In this document: in pieces, positions 48,161-60,128 of the stretch
How the letters are laid out: each line of letters starts with the position of its first letter
Numbering within the stretch: the first letter of the stretch is position 1
NCBI GenBank assembly: GCA_008360955.1
Contig: LUCM01000180.1
Coordinates: 57,662-121,661 of the forward strand
Source of the DNA: Fasciolopsis buskii
Lineage: Eukaryota; Platyhelminthes; Trematoda; Plagiorchiida; Fasciolidae
Length of the DNA: 64,000 nt
Direction: 5' to 3'
The notes under the pieces: generated by a model
Seen by the model: the letters and a program-made list of their open reading frames with translations, nothing else
Databases searched by the model: none
What the model was told of the DNA's origin: nothing
Position numbers and translations under genes: made by a program

Positions 48161-50308
48161 TTGTCTACGTAACGCTCGATGGTCCTAATATGGATAAAAT
48201 AGTTGTCCAGTGATTTTCTGGTTTTCAGTGGACGGTTGGACGTTGAAGCTGTCTGAAAAATAGTATGGAAAATTATATTAAATCTGCTACTATTAACAAA
48301 CAGGTACTTACTTTCCCAGGCTGCTGCTTACTGGAGAGGAATTTGCTCATACGACACATGCTGCATGAGTTTCGACAAGACTCGTAAACCTAAAGATATT
48401 TAAAAACTGTTTTGGTCAACATAGTCGCGGAAATGAATTCATCAAAACTCCTATTTCTTTCTGCCTGACTCAGACAGGGAATGGATATTCCAGGGTGAAA
48501 AACTGGTGAGGCACTGAATTTGTCCTCACTCGAGCACGGTTTGGATAAGCGTAATGGGATCGAAATTCATCCCTATAATGTCGTGGTATGTCACATTAAA
48601 ATTTATGTGCAAAACTTAGACTATAGTAGGTGGATGTGGGCGAATAAGTTGCAAGAACTATGAATATTGTGACTCCAGTTTTCGTGAGTCATTAGCTAGT
48701 CTAGTTCCTCTTGACTGATGGTAAGGCCCCTCTGTGAAAGTGAGTCCAAGCGTTCAGCCATTGCATCTTCTAATTTTCCTGTCCGTAGGCATGACAACAT
48801 AATATGTGGTCTTCCACTGCAACGGTCCAACTCGCATCCTGAATATGACTTGAAGAACGAGAATCAAGGGAATGAATAGCACGAAAGATACCGGTTTGTG
48901 CGCATGAGTTTAAAAAGAGCATTTTGCCGTCTACAGATTGACGAATTACAACAATTTCGGAGGCTATATGATCGATCAACCTGATTTTTAAATTGCTGGC
49001 TCTTCAGCGTTGTTAGAAGTGATAACGTCTGTCTGTCTGCATTGGTTACTAGAGTAGTCTGCTTTCCCAGTAAACGTAATTTCAGACTTGATCTCGGTTC
49101 GGGAAACAGCGTGAACTTGAAAAGTTCACTTTGTGCTGATTTTGGCTTGGTAACTGCCGTGGTTAGAAAGGTGATTTTTACAAGTCCTCACGGAGATGAC
49201 CGCGGTACAGAAGTGTAATCCCCGATATATAGGCAGAAATCGGAATGTTATGTAAGAACCTATTGTTAAATCACTTGCGGTTCACTGAAGAAACCAAGCT
49301 CACAGTACTAGCATCAATAAGATAAAAGCACGCACTAGGTAGCTAATGAAAACATCTGAGCTCAACGAAAAGGAAATAAGGACAAATAAGAGAATTAGTT
49401 TTGTGGCTAATTTATACTGCCAAAACCAGGTCATCTACTCGGCAACTCGGCAAAATTACTGAACTTAGTTCGACTGTCAATCCAGGATGAGCACAGTGCA
49501 GAAGTTTGAGGTTTCAATTGTTTGCAATGGTTGATGTCAAACCCGGTGGCACGATTACTACGACTACAGCCTAGCACAGAGACCGCTGCCAACAGACTGT
49601 TGAGTCCATCTGGGCTGGTGAGTAAACGTTTGCGTTTGAGGCACCAAACTCAACAATAAGAAGGGTCTCAGATTTCGCATCACAAAACACACCGGTATTG
49701 AAAGTTATTGAGGATTTTGAAGACAGTTTAAAATTATATTAGAAAGCCAGAATTTAGAGAGATTATTATAAATGATTTAAGATGTATTGTTTACAATACC
49801 AACAATACTTAGTCCCCTAAAATACTCCGTTTATGTTGAAATTGTGTTATGGAAATGACAAGTTTGTGGATCGGTTAGTTGCGGTCTAATATCATGAAGC
49901 GAATGCAAGAAAGATAAACTACGGCCCACCGGGTGAGGTAGAAGAACGGGAGATAGTAATGTTAATTTATGCCGGGTGTATTTGTTGCGGAGGCTTTGAA
50001 ATTACTGATACCTCCGGGTTCCGTTTGATTAAATCGAGTTGCACGACAACGGATTTTGACCTTCGTTGCAGGTCTTGTTTCAACGGACTGTGTGGTCTAC
50101 TGAGTGCGTTGTCATGATCTTCGAATGCGCATGGCACTCTCACCATGACAGCATGTTCATAGACCACTTTTAAACAAAATTGTTTTCAAATTGTCGAAAA
50201 CAATAACATTGTCAATGTTGATTGACATTCTATTTCATCGTGTTACAGCCCGCTAATCAAGCTGACCCATAAACTAGTTTTTTGGTAGGATCTTGATTGG
50301 CCGACTAC

Positions 50309-50324
50309 GTGTGTGTGTGTGTGT
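50309..50324. repeat. (GT)n microsatellite
   Basis: Eight GT units. A (CA)n tract lies about 250 bases downstream, so the two tracts are in inverted orientation. Confidence 0.9.
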
Positions 50325-50571
50325 ACCTTCGTATTTCCACAGCCAAAACAGTCTTCTGGTGCACGTGTATAGTCGGACACACGCAGCACGAGGAGCCTAT
50401 CTGTTTCATTATTTTTTACATCTCATCGGTACAGATGCGATAAGATTTTGTTGATTTCGAATATTCATTCGGTTTTTTCATTTCCAATCGAACGGTCCGC
50501 TTTTTTGCATCCCGTTCACTTTTCCCAATCAATCAAACAACAAAAGCTCGTTTGCTTCCTTTGGTCGTCCG

Positions 50572-50595
50572 CACACACACACACACACACACACA
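50572..50595. repeat. (CA)n microsatellite
   Basis: Twelve CA units, followed by an interrupted ACATACACATAC run. Confidence 0.95.
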
Positions 50596-53500
50596 ACATA
50601 CACATACAAACACTGTTTCATATATGGATACGAAGGCATCCGCGTTAACAGCAAACCATTTTTTTGACGGACGAATAAAGGTTACCCGCAAATTATGAAA
50701 CAAAAATGATGCTGCTATTCTCTCGATTGAAAATAAAACCTAGAAACACTGAAACAAAACATTCCGGAGGCCACGATATGGCTGAAAATGGCTATGTAAA
50801 CTCTCGAATATATGTGTAATTGGACCGTGTAAAATGCAATAGTCTTCCTGCAAATGGAAAAGATATCGAGGATTCTTGGGTCATTAATGGGCTACGTGTT
50901 CCAATGTGTTCAGTCCATTCATCGGGTCCAATGTTCCATTTGTAAACCTTAATTTCGTCAGTTTAAATCACAAACCCAAATAAAAGAGTTTGCGAAAGCC
51001 AGAACTTTTCGGTAGTTCTTTTCTCCCTCAAGATTTTCTTTGCTTTTTTAGTGAATTAGGATCTAATAATGGATGTGCCACGTACCTTTGTATGATAGCC
51101 TACTCGGTCAGTTTCTTGTTATCACTTATCTCCAGCGCTTAACTCCATGAACTGAATTGTGCGCATTATTTGTCATCATATAGCAAACGAGGACCGATTT
51201 TTAGAACACTGGAAAGGTTACAAACGTGAAAATTTCCTCACTAATATGGCTTCGTTGATGGGGGCTGAAGCGCAAGCAGCTGTTTGAATAGCAGAGACAA
51301 AATTTAAGTTTGCGGAAAGAAGATGCCACTTGAACTATATGTAATACGGTGTCTGGAGAGAACAGAATCATCCATAGGTCAAAGTTTCCTTAATTTCGGA
51401 GGGTAAATCTGACGACTGATCGTTGCGGGCCACTTATGTTGCACACCTAACACCCACACCGGGTGTAACCCTGTTACCGAGTAGTCTTGCCTTGAGTCGC
51501 ACACAATAAACTGAAAGCTACTTTGTGTGTCACTTACGATTTTTATGTCAGAAGAAAACGTCAGGTGTATGGACGCTGAGTGATTTGATAGTGACGATGG
51601 AACTACAGCGGAGGGAGTGAAAAGATTCCGAGGTGTGTTGTTATTATTGAAAAATTTGGATTAGAATAGTCCATCTTGGAAACGAATTTAGCGATATATC
51701 GGAATCAAATAAAAAACGTCAAAAACTTGGGCCTTTTCTAATACTCACAGTCACTGCTGATTTCAGCCAAAGAGGGCGACGATTAACTTACTAACACCTT
51801 TTCGGAAATGCAACGGATGCTGCCAGCTTGACTGAGACCCCTGAGGAGCCAGCAAATCTGCCGTCGTTCGGTGAAGTTCGTCGTCAGTTCTCGTCCTCCA
51901 TACTCACATACAGGTTTGCGACGAGCTAAAGCAAACTGCGCGTCTCGCCACTTACGTCTTTCTTCGGCAAGAATTATCCCTTCTAACAGGATAATTCTTA
52001 CTGTGTTTATTGTGCAACCGGCAAGACATTTGTAAACTGATGAACAATTTCCTCCAAAATAATATCCTGCTGAGTGAATGACAGCCCAGAAAATCCGCGT
52101 GTAATAAACTCACTGTCGTGAAGTCACGCTAAAAGGTGTGAATTCACTTTCCATAGCAATTTGAAAGGTGGCAAACCAGGAATATCTTTGTGCACACAAA
52201 AGCAAACACATCAAAAACCAAGTTTGCATGTTCTTGTGATAGTTCTACCAGACAACAACAAGAGCAAACGTGCACGGAGGGACAAAGGGTTAACCACTGG
52301 AAGCAGCAATCCCATATCCAACACTAAGGAAAACAAACATCATGAATTGTATTTTCTAGTTTGACGACCATTGTGTAAAATTAATCAGTCGATTTTTTTT
52401 CGCATTCTGCTTTCATCTACTCTACCTTCATTTGAAAGAAGCCAAAATAGCATACTAGAAAATAGAAAATACCAAGACCCTTAATCAAGTTGGATAAAAG
52501 CGTGTGGAGTACAGACTATTTAACGGGCAGTTTGTACGAAACGTGCAAATTACATCCAGCCACATTTCAGTTCTGCTTTTTTCAACTTTTCAAACAATGT
52601 TGTTTGCAGAAACCTCACAGCGACTTATCTGGAACGAAATCACAAATTCTTTGCATGTCACAGTTAAAGTGACTAGCACATCTGACTGTTCCAATAAATG
52701 CCAAGAATTTTTTTGATGAACCTACTTGTTTTCTGAAATTCCAGAAAATTTGTCTAGTCTAATGTCTTAAGGAACGAAATGAATGAAGATATGTTGCTTT
52801 CCGTAGAAACGTTGACGCACTCGTCGCGTCCATTGGCCTGCCAGTGATCAGCACAGATAAAAATTGCAATAAAGATATAATGGTGTTTATGAAACTTTCA
52901 TGAACAGTTCTTCAGGGTAGGTGCAAAACGTTTGTCATACTTAACTAGAATAACATAGTTGGGACAGGCTCCCCAGTCTATAAAAATACAATAATGGTAA
53001 TTTTGCCGACGGGTCTGTGCTCGTCTGCCTTCTGTCCTGTTTGCCTGTTCAGTTTCATCTTATTTTTTTTCCGTTGGTTCAAAAACAACAATCCAGCCAT
53101 CACAATGACAATTGTTGATCGTTTGTTACTTTAACACCTGATTCTCCTCAGGATGTTTTCTGTTTTGGACCTTAACGTCTGCTTCTTTGTGCATAAAATA
53201 CGTAAATGATGTACTGTTTGTTTGTCCAAATCCGATATCTGTTTATCGATGCGTCAAAATGCCACATCAACCCATCTGAACAGTCCGTTATACATTATTT
53301 TGTCCACTAATTCATCAGAATATGGCGACAATATTCCTTCGTGGGTGGGGCACCAGTGACCCTACCTTTATATTGACTCTTGTTTCAAGTACCACTTACT
53401 GGAGATTGTCAGTTCACTAAGGGTGCGGTAGAAAAACCTGATGCTTAACTAGACCGTAATACTAACTGGTCATGCTATGTAAGTCACATTTCTATTGAAA

Positions 53501-56500
53501 TAGGACATTTTTCACTTTACTACTAAACTTAAAATTCGGCATGGGACAAGCAGGCTCTAACAAACGCCTTACACTTTCCGCAGTACTTCTTTATCAGCTT
53601 TGTGCTTCCTTTGTCAGTTTCAGTGGGCAGTTTCGGAAGATTTTACAGTCATTCATAGAGACTCACAGTTCTTGACTTCTTATAGCCTCACGGTTAGATA
53701 ACTCAGACCACTCGCTTCATCAGGTCAGGCACATTGAAAGTACAACCATTCATTTTGTTTGTTTCCTGCTGTAACAGGTCGACATCTGGCCTTGAGAATT
53801 AAACTGGTCTCTAACGGCGTAATTCACACTATTAAAGGCTCTTTACCTGGGTCTAACTTGCAAGTCTGTTGATCTGCCCCATTATGTCTTTGTATCGCGT
53901 TTCTATTTAGTGGGCTGCTATACCAGGAAATAGGAATTAGGCAAGCAAGCTTTCCACTTCAGTGAATTCTTCCCCGAATCAGAAACAGAGTGATTATTTG
54001 ATCAAACGGATCCCGGTTTCATTGCATAAGATGGGGAGCACATAAGAGGTGGGAACAGGTAAGCAGGTTGCTTAGGACTAACCTTTTTTCTAAATCACTT
54101 CTTCAAACTAGATGGCCACACCTAGGATTCCGTATTTTTGCAGTGCTAATTACGTGGGCATTGAAAACCATGGATTACGAAGGATCATACAGGCAGAAAT
54201 GGGGTCATTTCTAGTATATATAAACTTAAATATATATAACCCTGCCCAAAAGCAGAACCCGAGCGGTCGGAATGGAAGTAACAAGAACTGTAGAACTGAT
54301 ATTAGCCTGATTCCCAGGGTCAAATTTGTGTCCAACATAGGCTCATCCCCGTGTCCATAGGGGTGGGAAACATTTGATGATGCCATCGCGTACTCAAGTC
54401 TGTACTTCCTCTCCACAAACTGACCTATTGTATGGGAATCGAAGTGTCACCCTAGTGTTCATCTTGGAATGGAACACATGTGGGTAAAAGCCAAGCAAAC
54501 CCTTTTATGAAAAGTCCTAGCACGTTTTTGGAATGTCTCTGTTTGATTCGGCTCGAGACTGGGAAGCAGACTGTCATTTTCGAGCTGATTGTCTCTTTGT
54601 TATTTCACTTAACTTAATAACTTGCGGAAAAGCAGTTGCAGAGAAAGAATTAACCCTTTTCTATCATTCCTAGCTCACACAGACTGCCAGCTCCATCGAC
54701 GTGATTGATCCTATACATCGGTTCCCAGAGACCTAGATGAATTTGGGGTGCACAATATTATTGAACAAATGTATCAGATCGAAGCCAGAAGTATAGCAAC
54801 CACAAAATAGATATGAAAGATTAGGCCGTATTAAACGATATTGTTTTAGACTGCTTTATTGGAACCGCATCAGACTGGTGACACAAAGGCCGGATAAACA
54901 GGAAAATGATCTGGAAATATCACATGCATCATTGTCGCAAATCTTGGTGATCGGCAAAGTTCATTCTAAGGCAAAAAAATGCAATGCAAAGTTTGGACAA
55001 CCATGACCCGCCCGTGAGGATTCCCGTGGTTAAAGAAGGATAACGTGTGGGTTCACGAATCACAATCAGTCGGTGACGCAATGTGAACACCTGTCTAACG
55101 GTGGTATTAAAAAATCCCAAACTATCAGCCTGCATTTTGTCCCCAATAACTCACTCCATAAAGAACTCACTGGGCAAATTTGCATCCTTGTAGTTAAGTA
55201 ATCCCAATACATTCCATTAAAAGAGTGCATGGTTGCACAAGCTCGAGGAAGATTTAATTAAAGCAGACGCATACCTTATTCTTGTGTTTTGATCCGAAGA
55301 TTAACGTTTTATATTAGTGGGTAATTTTAGCCGCTCATTTGGCTGCATGCCTGGAGGACATTAAAAAAACGAAAATTAACTGATCATATTCTATGGTAGT
55401 CAGTATGGTACCCAGTCCATCAGTGAATTGATCAATAAAAACATCGGAAACAACGAAGAGGAGTGGGGAACTGGAGTGAATATCATGGTTTGATGACGTC
55501 ACATCTGAAATGATTTCGACTTCATGTGGAGGGGTGATCACTGACCTACGGCCAATGAAATTGAAGCGCCTGCAGAAATTTGTCTTGGGGATAACATTCG
55601 GGTTTTAGAATCCACATAAAAATCACTTCGACCATCGCCGCCTGCGAACTTCTGACTCGTTCTGAGGTACAGTACATAGAAGGGTGAATGTATTCCCCTT
55701 ATCTATTGCACGTCCAAATCCTGGTAAATGATCGATGGCCGACTCACGGAACGTTTTGTTACCCCGTTTTCAGTTTTAAACATTTGACCACAGTGGATTA
55801 GGATGGAACATCAAAAATAAGTTTGCTTTTGCGTCTACCAACGGGTTCCAGTTAAGGATCCCTTTAGTGCACCAAATGACAACTGCTCAACAGGGATTTC
55901 CAAACCATGGCCGACAGATGGTTCCCACGCCACCCGGAAATTAAATCTTGAGTTCAGCAAGATTCAGCGTAATCTGCCTATCGAATTTCACCCCTATTCC
56001 TATGGTATTCTGAGCGGAAAGCAGATCATGTTTCAAGTAAATCGTTTCGCCCATCAGTTTATCAAAAACCGGGAAACAGAAAAGTAGCCGCTAGAAGCAT
56101 GTGGTTAGTCATAAAATAAAACTGAGAGTGTCTCTTTTGAGACGCAGTTCATTTGACAGAAGACGGAATATTTAAAGTCCAGAGGGAACGGAATGAAAAG
56201 TGGAACGTCTCCTGGCTTGATTGAAAAATTCTGGTCGAGCGTTTTGCTGAAGACGACTGAGATCACAAAAACTCGCGTATGCATGCTTTTTTACACTTGG
56301 AAAAATACAGACCGCCTATTTTAGGACGTATCAGGTCCGAGGGCAAATGATTTACCATAGGATATTCAGCAGTACTTACGAATCAAGTGAAATCGTTCAG
56401 AAGTGTGACATAAATATTCAGAAATGAGTAAGGACGTGTCTTCATTTCTCAAGACCCGGCTAATATGCTTTGGTTTGCAGCCTGTAAATCATTGCACAGA

Positions 56501-57884
56501 TAATCAATTCACCTTGCAACACGTCAATCTCACTAAGTCCAAGTAGGATGGACTGGATTTGAACTCTGTGGAAATGAGTCCTAAACACTTCAGTGGAATT
56601 GGAATTTCGACTATTTTTGACACAAGTTCAAATTATTCTAAAACTGTTCCCAAATAATTTTAAAACGTCATGGTCACTGATCTAATCGAATATTTATTCG
56701 GATCTGCAACCCAGTTCTAGTATTTACAATGGACACTAATCCATTTAATATCTCAATGAATCCGAGTGACGAGTACCACAATCCAGCCAACTCCCAGTTC
56801 TTAACGTAACACTTATGGTTACCAGGAAGATACTTCCATTTTACTGGCCTCCTCTACTAGGAATTAGAGCACTGTACGCAGAAATGGCTCTCAAACAGTG
56901 ATGACAACATCACATCCAAAATGGTTTTGAAGATCTTTCTTCAGAAGTGCAGGCAAAAGCTAATTTGATGCTATAAACTTCGTCGTATTCCCCTCGTAAC
57001 ACTTGCGTCCTATCCAACATGGCTAACTGTTCTTTGTTAGATTTTGCTAGGATAAGTACAATGCCAGCCATACATTTGCTCTGAAAAATGATGTCTTTAC
57101 AGGATCGAATATAGACCAATTTTTTCGTCTGCTACGGAGGACTGAGTGGAAAGTCAGCCTGTGTACCGGATCTCGTGATTCCGAAAACAGCCTCTTAAGC
57201 GATTCAGCCGGGGTGATTCCTCGTTTTACTTGAAGTGGTTTGAAATAAAAGCAACAACTTCTTGAACCCATTAAAAAGTCGATTATAGTATTGCCCATTG
57301 AGTCCGTCTGCGAAGAAAATGAAATTGGGCACATGCTGTTATCGGTTCTTCCAATGCTCATCCACTGTTTCCCTGATTCCCTGTCTGATGTCAGATGAAT
57401 ATGATTGTATTGATGTGAGAATGTATCCTCGAAAACATGCTAGCCAACATTTCGTGTTTAACAGTGGTCATTAAACCAATCACCTTCCCATATTTTGACT
57501 TTATAAAATATCAAGGCATCGATTTCCTCTGTCAATAACTAATTGCACTTACGGACAAGATTAATGACTTAATTTTATACTAACTTCATTCATGTATTTA
57601 TATGGACTTGGGAAAAATTCAATTCATCGTTTCTTTGTGTGTTGAAGACTCCAAGAGTGGAATGGAACCGATCGGGAAATGATCTAATCACTTAACTTGC
57701 AGCAATCAGGTACAAGTTCCTGAGCGAACACTTGTTGTTGTTGAACTATTGACACTAAGCTGACGAACATCAAACAACCCGAGGCTACTTTTAGATTAGT
57801 CTTATGAAAAAAGAACGACTTCACATTCGAACAGACTACGATTAGAATGTTCTTCTCGGAGATGGGCAAGCGATCAACTCTGTG

Positions 57885-57900
57885 ATATATATATATATAT
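57885..57900. repeat. (AT)n microsatellite
   Basis: Eight AT units. Confidence 0.9.
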
Positions 57901-58084
57901 GCGATTCTCGAATCTGTCCAGTGCAGACTAAGTCTTCAAATGGCAACCAGAAAAGGGTTACAGACCGATTCCGGAAAGTTATAAATTACTAGAATGCCAG
58001 AAAGGCAGTCATACGGTGCTGCAACTTCACTTGCACAAACCCCGTTCATGGGCTGTGACAAAGATATCGTACGAGGGAAAGTTC

Positions 58085-58150
58085 CTCTTAGCTAACCGAA
58101 GTGCAGCAGCTGAGGTGATCGCTGGCCACAGGGTCGATTCGCACTTGCCG
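58085..58150 (+). repeat. tRNA-like Pol III promoter fragment (possible SINE head)
   Basis: TTAGCTAACCGAAGTGC (58089-58105) is a weak box A. GGGTCGATTCGCAC (58131-58144) is a box B with one T missing. The spacing of about 42 bases is suitable. No cloverleaf forms. Confidence 0.4.
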
Positions 58151-58665
58151 GGGATTACAAGCACATTTTTATAACCTCAAGAATAGGTCCACGGTATCAC
58201 TTGAGATCTCTGCCACGCGCTACAGTTTTTCCGAATTAAAACGTGAAGCAATCGTACTTCATTTGCGATATCCAACAATGCGACAAGTTAGAAATGGACA
58301 CTGTAGAACTAATGTGTAAACACTTAACTTCAATTCACTACTGCAGTTCCAAATTACTTTACTAGAAAATTTGCGTAAAATGCACGTTCGTAGTTGGAAA
58401 TAAACAGCAACCGGAAAGACGAGGAGGAAATGGTCTGACCGAATACATAAATCACAGTTTGTCAGAAATACGCCCACAGACTATTTTTTCCCGGAAGTCA
58501 TCTATCTTGCTTTGTACAAACCGTGTAGTTTGTCATGATTATCGAACTCCGAAAGTACACAGGGAAGAAGTGAGGTAGGAAATAGACAAATGGATATAAC
58601 GTCCTAGAAATTTGAAAACCGTATCAAGGATCAGAAAAGTGAGACGTTCGATGAACAATCTAACC

Positions 58666-58715
58666 ATACATATATATGTATGTATATATGCATATATGTG
58701 TATATATATATATAT
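58666..58715. repeat. TA-rich simple repeat
   Basis: About 50 bases of interrupted TA dinucleotides (with TGTATG, GCAT and GTGTA interruptions). Confidence 0.9.
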
Positions 58716-58731
58716 CAACATCCTACAGTTG

Positions 58732-58860
58732 GTTGTACAACTTTGGAAACTTCGACTTCTAGGTAAAATGAAGGGACCAAAATTATGCACGAAATCTTAT
58801 GGAACACCTGGTCCCATTGGAAAAACTATACCGCAAAATGTTAAATTTATTCTTAACTAA
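58732..58860 (+). CDS. Weak candidate terminal exon, unknown product
   Basis: An open run of 42 codons begins right after a possible splice acceptor (CATCCTACAG) and ends at TAA at 58858-58860. It is rich in lysine, glycine and proline, with KMKGPKLCTKSYGTPGPIGK readable. I do not recognise it. The acceptor lacks a strong pyrimidine tract because a TA repeat precedes it, and no upstream exon could be matched. It is equally likely to be a chance open run. Confidence 0.12.
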   Translation, partial: VVQLWKLRLLGKMKGPKLCTKSYGTPGPIGKTIPQNVKFILN

Positions 58861-59125
58861 TTTCCGTCTTCAGCATTTCAACACCGTGGTAATGTTTGCC
58901 AAGTCGGCCTTACCAACAATCAGCTCAAAGACAAAACCGTTCACAGAACTTTCCCGTATATTTGAAAACTGCAATTAAATTTCAGGTGCACTGACATAAT
59001 ATTCGTCTTGGATGAGACGTAATTTAGTGTTGCGGACTACTTTCTCTCCATCTTTACATCATACTTTTTGTTTGAACTTGGTATTTGATTTTGTTGTTTG
59101 TCAATTAATTTCTGCTCCATGACTC

Positions 59126-59688
59126 TTGTTTATCGTTAACTCTTATTTCCCTTCCCCTCGGCCCGACCGAATCGAAGGACCAATCCGTTTATTTAAACTT
59201 GCCGTAACTTCAAAGCTGGCGGGAATTTGTCTCCCTGGTCATTTCGAATTCCGGCTTTCAATGGTTCAGTCTAATCACTTGACAGTATTGATTGACTATG
59301 ATTCATTTGGCCTTCTGTCAACGTTTTCTCCTTTAGCCACTGTTTTTGGACTGCTGTAACTTTCATTTCATGTTCCTGATTCCTTTAGGCAGTGGTCCTG
59401 AAAGGAGGTATGTTCAGTAGCCGACGGGGAAGTACTGAAGTTTACAGGGGATTCCTCGTGCGCGTCTTGGAACTACATCGGATATTTCGCAACGGTGGGC
59501 AATTTTCTAATTCTCGTTACGCAGACCGGCAGCGCACTAAACAGGCCTCCATAATTCCGGTGAAATCCTGCGTAGTTTCTTTCCACCCGAAGTCTCGGGG
59601 AAATTGTTTCCGCTTCTCTTTCTATCCCTTTAGTTTGCTGGATTCAGAAGCTACGGGCCATATCTTTCCCGCCCCAGGCATGCTTTAA
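59126..59688 (+). CDS. Weak candidate exons with a possible 33-base intron, unknown product
   Basis: Two adjacent open frames (59126-59359 and 59392-59688) could be joined by removing GTAACT...CCTTTAG at about 59356-59388, which has a good donor and a pyrimidine-rich acceptor. The first frame contains IRLFKLAVTSKLAGIC and the second GGMFSSRRGSTEVYRG. No domain is recognised. Introns of 30-40 bases are known in flatworms, so the size is not absurd, but chance is a serious alternative. There is no promoter or polyadenylation evidence. Confidence 0.12.
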
Positions 59689-59878
59689 CCATCTTATAAA
59701 ATCAATCCAGTCTGCAGTAACTGGGAAATCGCTGCATTTGAGCAGAGCGAGAGCGATTGTGATTATGAAAACTAAAGCAGTATGGATCATGTACATTAAG
59801 TGAGGGTCGGATTGACTGAATCATGTTTGCATGCCATGTCGTGACTTCTCGTTCGACTACTCTTGACTGATATATCAG

Positions 59879-60128
59879 GGTTAATATCATTCACGTGAGC
59901 GCAACTGGTACACTCGTTGCTGCACCCGGAGAGAAAAATGGGACTATGGTCGCATCCATTGATGTTTCAACCCTAGCTCCACTTCCTGGACAGTCTGTAT
60001 TGTTCCCGCAAAAATGGATGATGAGAACCGGGAAATTTGTGCACAGCTCATTTGTTCTGCTTTTAGGTAGTCAAGCTGACCGCGTCCCGTATATACAAGT
60101 CGCCGTCGAGGGAGAAGTTGATACTTAG
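59879..60128 (+). CDS. Weak candidate terminal exon, faintly nitrilase-like
   Basis: The open run starts after a possible acceptor (GATATATCAG) and ends with TAG at about 60126-60128. It contains ATGTLVAAPGEKNGTMVASI followed by DVSTLAPL. This recalls the segment after the catalytic cysteine in nitrilase-family proteins (GT.VA...E..G...A.ID...L), but only loosely. No upstream exon with the catalytic Glu, Lys or Cys motifs was found. Treat the family hint as a hypothesis. Confidence 0.15.

Larger units (their letters stand above)
47271..58665. other. Anonymous non-coding stretch
   Basis: No gene was recognised. It contains microsatellites and tRNA-like fragments, listed separately. Open frames are all under 105 codons and show no domain. 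Confidence 0.45.

Noticed and set aside
52783..52820. TGAATGAAGA...GTAGAAACGTTGAC resembling a Penelope-type terminal motif
   Set aside because: No convincing helix between the two halves and no neighbouring element.
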